A stretch of DNA of 64,000 bases from Deinandra increscens subsp. villosa (taxonomy: Eukaryota > Streptophyta > Magnoliopsida > Asterales > Asteraceae): positions 4,991,524 through 5,055,523 of the forward strand of contig JBCNJP010000024.1 of the NCBI GenBank assembly GCA_039602395.1, given 5' to 3'. The translations under genes were made by a program, and so were the position numbers. Positions within the stretch are counted from its first letter, which is position 1; every line of letters starts with the position of its first letter. Below the pieces are notes generated by a model that saw only the letters and a program-made list of their open reading frames with translations, was not told the DNA's origin and made no database searches. This document shows positions 56,866-64,000 of this stretch, one piece after another.

Positions 56866-57447
56866 TGTAGGATCGTTATAAGTCAGAGTTAAACTTAAAC
56901 AAAGCTTTTTACTTGCAAATATAACCTTGCGGAATTAAGTTATATTTTACTTTTCTTAAGCAATGTTGAATTCTTGTGTAATGTAAATGCTTGATTTGCA
57001 TAATAGTAGTAACAACAAAGTATCAAATACTCGGCACTATATATAGTGCAGATGAGATCAATCACAGCCATTGATCTCATGTGATCTAATCTAGATCGTA
57101 CATTACAAAGTCAAATCTAAGCTACCAAAAGAATAAACTTCGACATTTGAAATGACTTGCGTGTTGACAGCAACAATCTACTTTTGGAGAGCGGCTTGGG
57201 CAGATGTAGAAGCATACGAGAAGCTTTTGCAGGATGGGACTGCTGAAAAGACATCTCAGGAAAAGTCAGGTTGAACTCATTATCTGATGGATAATCGAGT
57301 TCACCCGGAATATTCACTAAGTGACAAAACTGCTTCTTTTCGCTTGAACTTGTTGTTCCGCTTGAAGTTGTAATTCCGCTTCAACTTCAACCGGAATTGT
57401 CAAAACTGGAGTTCAGTCGGAATTCTTCAAAATTGAAGTTCCTTACA
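56866..57447 (-). repeat. E3 5' LTR (582 bp) with 70-bp deletion
   Basis: This is the partner of 31917-32568. It lacks 70 bp just downstream (element sense) of the TATA box, between two CTAT words, with about six other substitutions. Confidence 0.94.
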
Positions 57448-57564
57448 CACGTTCTATGCACGAAAACAAGGTGCCGACGGGAACTGTATACAATACAGAA
57501 AGAGGCTGAAGGTCTGGTTACCCTTCCACAGGCCCAAGGAACCTACCATAAGGACACTTTTTAG

Positions 57565-58513
57565 GTGCATTGGGAGGTAACTATCATTGAGGAATATGAA
57601 ATTATTCCTATCATTACATTGTATTTATATCATTACTATGTTAAGATTTATGGTGTTGGTATTGAAAAATCTCTGATGGCATTTGAAAAATTTGGGTCAT
57701 ACGGGTTATGTAACTGGACAATTATGTGTTTGGGGTAGACATGCAATGCATTTATGTCATAAATCACTATCTATGTTCCATTTTGTGTATTAGCTATCCT
57801 GTTTGATAGTACATCCATCGTTCCTATTGTGTTTTTTGATGAAGATATGAGCTAGATTTTAGGAGCACCTAGTACACCCTTTCAAAAATATGTAACTTTG
57901 GTAAATTAGCATCCTATTTTCTTTAATGCGTTTCTTTTCGATTTGGTATGTGTTTATTTGTGATTCTCATTGCATTTTTGAAATTTAATTGTTTGAAGTG
58001 GAAATTAGTCGGAATTTAGTTCGTGAATTAGAAAGATAGTATTAAAGATTCTTTTTTCTAGTTTAATTATATCTCTTTTAAATCAGTTCTAATGACATAG
58101 TTCCAAATGCATTACTATGTATTAAAGATTCTTTGTTCTAGTTTAAATAACTCTTTTAAATGACAGTGTTTTGGTAAGCTTTACACATGATTTAGTGATT
58201 TAGTTGAGTTGTACTATTTTGATATCAGGTGCGCGCTACTGTGATAGCTTATTTACCACTACTTTTTGTAGAAGCTGATAAAAGCTACAAAAGAGGTAGA
58301 TTTTTAAGTGTATTTTATAGTTGGTTCTAATGCGGCATCTCCATGTTGGTATTAAATATGTTTCTTAAATGATTTCTTGATCTGTTTCCATGTCAAGGTT
58401 TTTTTTTTCTTCATAATTATGTGATTTGTTTCATGAAACAAGATGTCAATAGAGGAAATGTCAATATCAAGGTTAGTTTCTATAAATCAGTCTTAATTTT
58501 ATTATGTATGGTG
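57565..58513. other. Flank right of the flotillin-like fragment
   Basis: AT-rich, possibly intronic, since the exon-like sequence ends ggGAG|GTAACT near 57571. The phrase tgtgatagcttatttacca occurs here (~58237) and left of E3 (~31713). No gene is recognised. Confidence 0.4.
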
Positions 58514-59728
58514 GTAAATTACGGATTTCGTCCCTGTGGTTTGCACGAATTTCGGGTATAGTCCTTAGGTTTCATTTATTACGGATATGGTCCCAAACGT
58601 TTGTCAAACCGTATCGGATTTAGTCCCTGACCCTAACGGACGTTTAAAAAAACTGTTAAGTTAGTGTTAAATGACCATTATACCCCTGCTCTTTTATTTA
58701 ATTAAAAAAAAGTCAAATTACAAATTACAAATCAAATTGTGGTCTAATGGCCACCGGTCTCGAATTCAGGTACCAACGGTGGTCGGAGGTCGGTGAAACG
58801 TACGGGTTGCATCCGGCAATACAACTATGGCTACTGCTCCTTTCGAAACAGTGACACGATGGTATCGCGGTGGTTGTAACGGTTCGTTTTGACCCATGGC
58901 GGCGACGAGCAGATCTAGCGGTTGCTTCGAGTCTAAAGGTCACCGGTGGCTTTCGGCGAACGATGGTTGTAGTGATGTTCTCGATTGCGAATCTGTGCTT
59001 GAAGCCATAATTCATCTCAAAAATGGCAAACGCCAACAACGGCGGAAAAATCCGTCAGCGCCAGATTATTGAATTAATATAATTTGCTCGGATTATTGAT
59101 TCAAATCTGTTATTGCATTCAATTTCAAGTTTGATACTTTTGAGGTTTATTGCTACTAGGATCAATTCCTACACATTTACAGTCTTATTTGCTATATTAA
59201 ATTTTAGTTTGAAAACCATGTTGAATCTCTTGGTGGGTTTTATTGATTTGAAGAAATGGGTTTTTTTTTTCAAGTACCGGAGAAAGAGGGGCGGCAGTGG
59301 AGTAGAGACATGGTGGTTGTTAATGAAGAATGCTAACCAAATGGAAAGAGATCGAATTTGAGGAGATTTGTTATGTTTTTGAGAGCTCGATCAAACTTAG
59401 ATTTAGGTTCAGAGTGAGTTTGGTGGTTGGATTCAGCAGCTCCGGCAAGAAAAAAAAGATGAAGAGGGTTGGGTTTCAGATCTGAAAGAAGAGTTCGGGA
59501 GAGGGGTTAGGATTAGATGTGGGGTTATAATGTTTTTTATTAAAATTAAAAGGGTAGGGGCATATTAGGAATTTTTAAAAAGTTAACAAATTTTTTTAAC
59601 GTTCGTTAGGGTCAGGGACTAAATCCGATACGGTTTGACAAAAGTTTGGGACCATATCCGTAATAAATGAAACTTAAGGACTATACCCGAAATTCGTGCA
59701 AACCATAGGGATGAAATCCGTAATTTAC
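58514..59728. mobile_element. MULE-like element 1 with ~140-bp terminal inverted repeats
   Basis: The left TIR GTAAATTACGGATTTCGTCC (58514-~58650) matches the right end (~59590-59728) in reverse complement with a few changes. The interior shows no recognised gene; the minus ORF 58725-59039 is not convincing. No clean target duplication was found. Confidence 0.7.
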
Positions 59729-59985
59729 TCTTTTTTTTTTTAAATCTTTGAACAGTTTGTTTTGTTATTTAAATCAAAGTTAAGATTTTTGATTTGAAGA
59801 TCTTTTTTAATATGTTTGTAAGCTTCATCAACAAGATTCCGTTGAATTCCAAAGAACCAAATGCCTCCATAATTTTATGATTAAGGAACACATTAATGAT
59901 TTATCTTAAAGCATGCCTAATTTCCTTGTCCACCACAACTATTTTGCAGGATGCAACTTGATTGACAAAGCATGAGAGGGCGACC

Positions 59986-60034
59986 ACGATGTTAATTAAG
60001 TTGAAGGACACGATGTTAATTAAGTTGAAGGACC
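59986..60034 (+). repeat. Tandem duplication of ~25 bp
   Basis: acgatgttaattaagttgaa plus ggac is repeated twice. Confidence 0.9.
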
Positions 60035-60096
60035 GAAGCTTAATATGGCAAACTTGAACGATTGTTTACTAACACGCCTGCATTTCAATATATATA

Positions 60097-61596
60097 GAGT
60101 AAATTACTATTTGCATCCCTGAGGTTTGGCCAGTCTTGCCACCTACATCCGATTTTCAAATTATTAACAAATCATTCCCTGACGTTTGTATTCTGTTGCC
60201 ATCTGAGTCCCTCTGACTAACGGTGTTAAAATTTTCTGTTAAGTGAAAGGGTATTTAAGTCATTTTACATGTCAGGGGTTGATTATGTAAATTCTCATAA
60301 ATAATTTAACAACTCTAAATTTTCAAAGGACTGTTTGACTAATAAGAGTAAGATAAGTGTGGTGGTTGAAAAAGAAAAGATTAAGACCTAGAGCCGACCA
60401 CCATTCTCAATTCTATATCACCACCGCCAATCATTGCTAATCAGCATCATGTTCTCGGAGGTGGTACCGGACTGCAAGAGGGCGACGAGAGGCCACACTT
60501 TCATTGCATATCTGCAACAATATCACAACCACTATCTCCTTCTGCCTCTGTGATCCCACCTCTACGATCTCCACCAACACCGGAATCCCTCCTTCCTCCA
60601 CCACCGCCGCCCTCGCCTCCGCCGTCGATCGGAAACCCCCCAAATAAAGGCCGCCCCAAGTTTGACGGTGAGATCTAAAAAAAGAAGGAAAAAAATTAAT
60701 TGGGTTTTGATTCTTTTGGGGGTTAAACATCGCATCCACACCGATAGTGAGATCTAAATCACATTTTGGGGGTTGATTCTTCCAATCGGTTTTACGACGT
60801 TGGTGCCGTTACGCTTCTTCTTCGTCAGAAACCCTACACTTGAAATCATGGATTTTACCACCACCACATCGATTTCTTTTCTTGATTTCAACTGGGTTTA
60901 TTTCTCCTCCATTGCGGAATTTGAATCGAAATACGGTTAAGGAAGCTTCTGATCGTAGGTTCCAAAGTGGCTGTCGGAGGTAGCTTTTGGTCGGAGGAGG
61001 GAGGGGCTTTTGATCGATGGATATCAGAATGTGTTGTCTATGGCAGTGGTTGCTGAGTAGTCATTTAAGTTTGCTCAATAAATCAGGTAGTATCTAAAAC
61101 TTTGAAAGGAATTAATAGTCCTTTGAAAAGTTGGGTTAGAGGATTATGTGGTTTAAGGTGTCATCGCCAATTGTGTTGGTGGTGGGGTGAAAGAGTTGGG
61201 TCAGAGGATGAACTGATAAAGAAGGTGGTGGTTCAAGGTGGCGTCTGGTGTACTGTGGTGGGTGGTGTAAGGTGGAGGTACGGCGGTGGTCGGATTTACC
61301 AGGGGGTGGGGGCAACAATGATGAAGATGATAAAGGGTTATTTTGATTATTACATAAATAGTCCCTTAAAATATTAGAGTTGTCAACTTATTTTTTTAGT
61401 TATGACATAACTAGTCCCTCATCAGTGAAATTACTAAAATACCCTTCTACTCAACAGAAATTTTTAACACCGTTAGTCCCAAGGACTCAGATGGCAACAA
61501 AATACAAACGTCAGGGAATGATTTGTTAATAATTTGAAAATCGGATGCAGGTGGCAAAACTGGCCAAACATCAGGGATGCAAATAGTAATTTACTC
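60097..61596. mobile_element. MULE-like element 2 (Pack-MULE type)
   Basis: TIRs of ~160 bp (60097-60255 and 61438-61596) start GAGTAAATTACTATTTGC and are about 93% identical by eye. ATATATATA flanks both sides (60088-60096, 61597-61605), a 9-bp duplication as expected for Mutator-like elements, though the low complexity weakens this. It carries an ARM-repeat gene fragment and no transposase. Confidence 0.75.
60437..60640 (-). pseudogene. ARM-repeat (U-box E3 ligase-type) gene fragment in MULE 2
   Basis: On the minus strand it reads EARAAVVEEGGIPVLVEIVE and then GSQRQKEIVVVILLQICNES, which matches the ARM-repeat pattern (VEEGGIPVLVE, KE-A-LLQ-C) of plant PUB/ARM proteins. After ~55 residues the match ends and the frame drifts. 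It is one exon-sized piece with no start or stop of its own, as expected of a captured fragment. Confidence 0.7.
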
Positions 61597-62305
61597 ATAT
61601 ATATATTTTCAAAGTTGGGTTAAGGCGCATTTCAATATACATATTTTCATTCTTTATTCAAATTATATTTTCATATATTTTTAACCTTTATGTAATCTTT
61701 TTCAAATGGGTTGCCTACTAAAACTTATTTTCTTAGGACACTCATGAAAAGGAATCATCAAAATGGATCAATGAGAAACATAACTTATATCCGAAAAGGA
61801 ATCATTAAAATAGCTCAACGTTGGAACTATTGAGGATCAATGGGGACCTTCTGTAACACCCCGATATTTCCGTCTAGGTAATTACGTATCTTAATATGTT
61901 TACCTATGTGCTTTATTGTAAATACGTGTTAAAATGGTAATAAATGAATAAAACACGTGTTAGTATGATAAACGGGTTTAGAAATGATGAGACATGGATG
62001 ACTACGTCTCGCATACGTGTTTAAATCATGACTACATGCTTATGTAAATAGCATAAACCATTTGATAGGAAAACACGTATAGAAATGCATGTAATAGTTA
62101 ACGGAAAAGAAAAAGGGCCATAAACGTAATTTAAGCAAATTATAAGTCATACATATATTATACGTGTCTATAATTCTCGTAAGTATTTTAAGGCCTAAAA
62201 TATAGTAAGAATATGTCCTAACATGATTCGTGACATAAAATGATGAATATTGCAAAGTTAAAGGGGTAGAAAGTGTAAACTATGTAAATATATGTGTATA
62301 TATAT

Positions 62306-62309
<4 letters not shown>

Positions 62310-62347
<38 letters not shown>
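62310..62347. repeat. TA microsatellite
   Basis: A TA run on the left side of the foldback element; a similar run follows it at 62811-62832. Confidence 0.9.
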
Positions 62348-62349
<2 letters not shown>

Positions 62350-62810
62350 TAAAAGATCCGTGTAGACCCCTTATTTTTTGTAGACCCCGTAGACCCCTTA
62401 TAAAACTCAATAAAACTCATTAAAACTCACTAAAAATAAAACTCAGTTTTGTTAATTTAGTTTTTTTTATTTGCGATAAGCTTTTAAGAACAAAAAAAAG
62501 AAAAACGAAAAACATTAAAAATTGAACATTTTAAGACAATGAGTTTTAAAAATCAATGAGTTCAAAACTCAATAAACTCAATAAAACTCAGTGTTGCGTT
62601 TAAAACTCATTATTTTAAAACTCATTGTCTTAAAATGTTCGATTTTTAATTTTTTTGTTTTTTCTAATTTATTTATTTATTTTTTTGGCTCTTAAAAGCT
62701 TATCGTAATAAAAAAAAACCAAATTTACAACACTGAGTTTTATTTTTATTGAGTTTTATAGGGGTCTACGGGGTCTACAAAATTTAAGGGGTCTACACGG
62801 AACCCTTCCC
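62348..62810. mobile_element. Foldback MITE of ~463 bp
   Basis: The two halves are inverted copies over nearly their full length (GGTAAAAGATCCGTGTAGAC at the left, its near complement at the right; AAGCTTTTAAGA and TCTTAAAAGCTT-like internal arms). It lies in a TA microsatellite, consistent with TA target preference. Confidence 0.85.
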
Positions 62811-62832
62811 TATATATATATATATATATATA

Positions 62833-62876
62833 GGTAAAAGATCCGTGTAGACCCCTTATTTTTTGTAGACCCCGTA
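62833..62876 (+). repeat. Truncated second copy of the MITE left end
   Basis: The first ~44 bp of the MITE are repeated exactly after the second TA run, then stop abruptly. Confidence 0.9.
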
Positions 62877-63014
62877 ATAATGAAGGTTATGCTTAAAAGT
62901 GTTCTTGGAGATTTTTGCAAAATGGATACATGCTGTGTTTTTTAAACAGCTAGAGATATATGTAAAGTTAGAGTAATAATGAAGGTTATGCTTAAAAGTG
63001 TTCTTGGAGATTTG
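62876..63014 (+). repeat. Direct duplication, ~40-bp units 96 bp apart
   Basis: taataatgaaggttatgctt plus aaaagtgttcttggagattt occurs at ~62876 and ~62972. Confidence 0.9.
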
Positions 63015-63129
63015 GTGATGAAAATCCATGTTTAAGGTGTTAAATTTGCTTGTTTAATGTTGGTAAATGTTTATGCATGCTAGATACTGAATTATATGAG
63101 GTATGGAAGCTGTTAGATTGATTTTTGGA

Positions 63130-63520
63130 CTGATTTACGAGTTTTCTGCGACCAGCAAAACTGACAGATTCGTTAGGCGAAACTGTAGTTTTGCAAACTG
63201 TTTGAATCTTCATCCAGCGACACTATACAGCGAAACTATAGTGTCGCCTGTGCAACCAAGTGTATTTCTCGAACGAAACTACCGAGCGAAACAACCATAG
63301 ACTCCTGAACGAAAGTTCAAATCAGTTTCGGGCGAAACTAGATAGCGAAACTGTGCCATCAGTTTCGAGCGAAACTATCTAGCGAAATTGTGCCTTATAT
63401 GAACGAAAGTTCATACCAGTTTCGGGCGAATCTAGCCAGCGAAACTGTGTCATCAGGTATACCCTAGCGAAAGTGCTGCCCGTGCACATAGCGAAACTGT
63501 GTAGCGAAACTGTGGCCAGA
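63130..63520 (+). repeat. AGCGAAACT motif array in the gypsy-type LTR
   Basis: About 15 GCGAAAC words occur, including inverted pairs (gcgacactatacag...ctatagtgtcgc). Phrases gaacgaaagttcaaatcagt and agcgaaagtgctgcccgtgc match the E4 leader (38760-38850) almost exactly. Confidence 0.88.
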
Positions 63521-64000
63521 CCAAAACCCAAACTTGTGCAACTTATTTGAATGTTAAGCCATGACTTACATGATTATGCAATAATGAAACATGCTTTGAT
63601 TTCTGAGTAATGTGAACCCTCGTTTATGATCAACCATCGGTGTCGTGTGTCGGTATATCGAGTCATAGTTCCAACGTGCTATGTTATGGGCCATAGTGAC
63701 GTAGTTAAAGTTTAGACACAACCTAACACCTAAGACCTTAATGTGATTATTAGGTCTTCGTTAGCAATCGTAATTGGATTATTTGAAGTGTAAGCCGAGC
63801 AACCTAAGGTGAGTTTCACTAACCCTTTAATTGTGAGCCCGTTTGGGTCAAAATGAATTTACTTAACGGAAAACAACGCTGACATTTTGAGGTATTGCCA
63901 AATGGGATATCTGTTATGGAAGTTGGAGTGTTTTATGGGAACACTTGCAACTGTCCATCCTTGGGGTTTCAAATGAAATCCGCAACCAACTATTCAATAC

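Larger units (their letters stand above)
31917..57447 (-). mobile_element. E3: copia Sirevirus-like retrotransposon, containing E4
   Basis: On the minus strand: 5' LTR 57447-56866, PBS 56863-56852, gag 56747-53799, pol 53778-50470 continued at 37915-37705, a noncoding stretch, ORF3 36956-32662, PPT 32580-32569 and 3' LTR 32568-31917. Without E4 it is about 13 kb. The LTRs differ by about six substitutions plus a 70-bp deletion in the 5' LTR. Flanks CACCT (31912-31916) and CACGT (57448-57452) fit a 5-bp TSD with one change. Confidence 0.92.
31817..57564 (+). pseudogene. Flotillin-like exon fragment, split by E3
   Basis: The left part (31817-31916) reads GELGALQKQKAVEAIMYEKQ and then EDAQEATAEAT. 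The right part resumes at 57448 with FYARKQGADG, then, after small frame breaks, LYTIQKEAEGLVTL and AQGTY. Alternating E-A-E coils, FYARKQ, EAEGLV and AQGTYLRTL are hallmarks of the C-terminal coiled-coil part of plant flotillin-like membrane-microdomain proteins. E3 sits within one codon run with near-TSD CACCT/CACGT. Two frame shifts in the right part show that the copy is not functional. No other flotillin exon is seen in the window. Confidence 0.65.
61852..64000 (+). repeat. Probable Ty3/gypsy LTR, partial
   Basis: It begins TGTAACACCCCGATATTTCC, a start common to plant Ty3/gypsy LTRs, and near 63790 has gccgagcaacctaaggtgag, also familiar from such LTRs. No PBS or coding region is reached before the window ends. 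A foldback MITE and microsatellites interrupt it. Family assignment is from memory of LTR starts, not from any coding domain. Confidence 0.5.

Noticed and set aside
58725..59039. Minus ORF in MULE 1 as a captured gene
   Set aside because: No recognisable domain and no splice or codon pattern; may be noncoding.
1..64000. tRNA or rRNA genes
   Set aside because: I saw no tRNA A/B box arrangement or rRNA-like sequence; the tRNA-like matches are only 12-nt primer binding sites.

Overview
This window looks like plant nuclear DNA, most likely from an Asteraceae-type eudicot. It is AT-rich and intron-containing, and almost all of it is nested transposable elements. I see no intact host gene. The taxonomic guess is inference from the retrotransposon lineage (Ty1/copia of the Sirevirus/Maximus kind, with two CCHC knuckles in gag and an extra third ORF after pol) and from the DNA-transposon gene content.

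Layout. (1) 1-6726 plus 12909-~13264: the 3' part of copia element E1 (+): pol with RT/RNase H, a stem-loop array, a spliced third ORF (ORF3), a PPT and the 3' LTR. (2) 6727-12908: copia E2 (-), inserted in the E1 LTR with 5-bp TSD GTCCG. It has two nearly identical 350-bp LTRs and a gag but no pol. (3) 14369-15974: a 1.6-kb copia LTR with PBS (-). (4) 16298-29957: a 13.7-kb CACTA-type DNA transposon with 3-bp TSD ATC. It carries a degenerate ORF3 homologue, two PB1-like genes and transposase-type exon remnants, and sits in an older element with GTGAC-rich repeats. (5) 31917-57447: copia E3 (-), inserted in a flotillin-like exon. Its RNase H region is split by (6) copia E4 (+), 37916-50469, with TSD ATATA. 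(7) 58514-59728 and 60097-61596: two MULE-like elements with ~140-160-bp TIRs, the second carrying an ARM-repeat gene fragment. (8) 61852-end: a probable Ty3/gypsy LTR interrupted by a foldback MITE.

The main signal lies across elements. E1, E3, E4 and the CACTA each carry a homologous but highly divergent ORF3. Each copia also carries its own short CpG-containing, often palindromic motif, amplified in noncoding parts (U3, leader, ORF3 intron or upstream region): TTTTCGATCGAG in E1, TCCGAAC in E2, CCGGTTGAAgTTC in E3 and AGCGAAACT in E4. The CACTA, whose ORF3 is closest to that of E3, carries an E3-like CCGG-TGAA motif. This suggests a cis-motif/trans-protein pair resembling the VANC anti-silencing systems of VANDAL transposons. 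That functional idea is inference.

Separately, E1, E2 and E4 carry two to three copies of a stem-loop between pol and the 3' end. The outer helices differ in sequence but stay complementary, while an internal core (CTGCGT...CGACCTG) is conserved. This is good evidence for a selected RNA structure.

All long reading frames are broken by stops or frameshifts, mostly of a C-to-T type expected from methylated, silenced repeats. Nothing here is an intact autonomous element.
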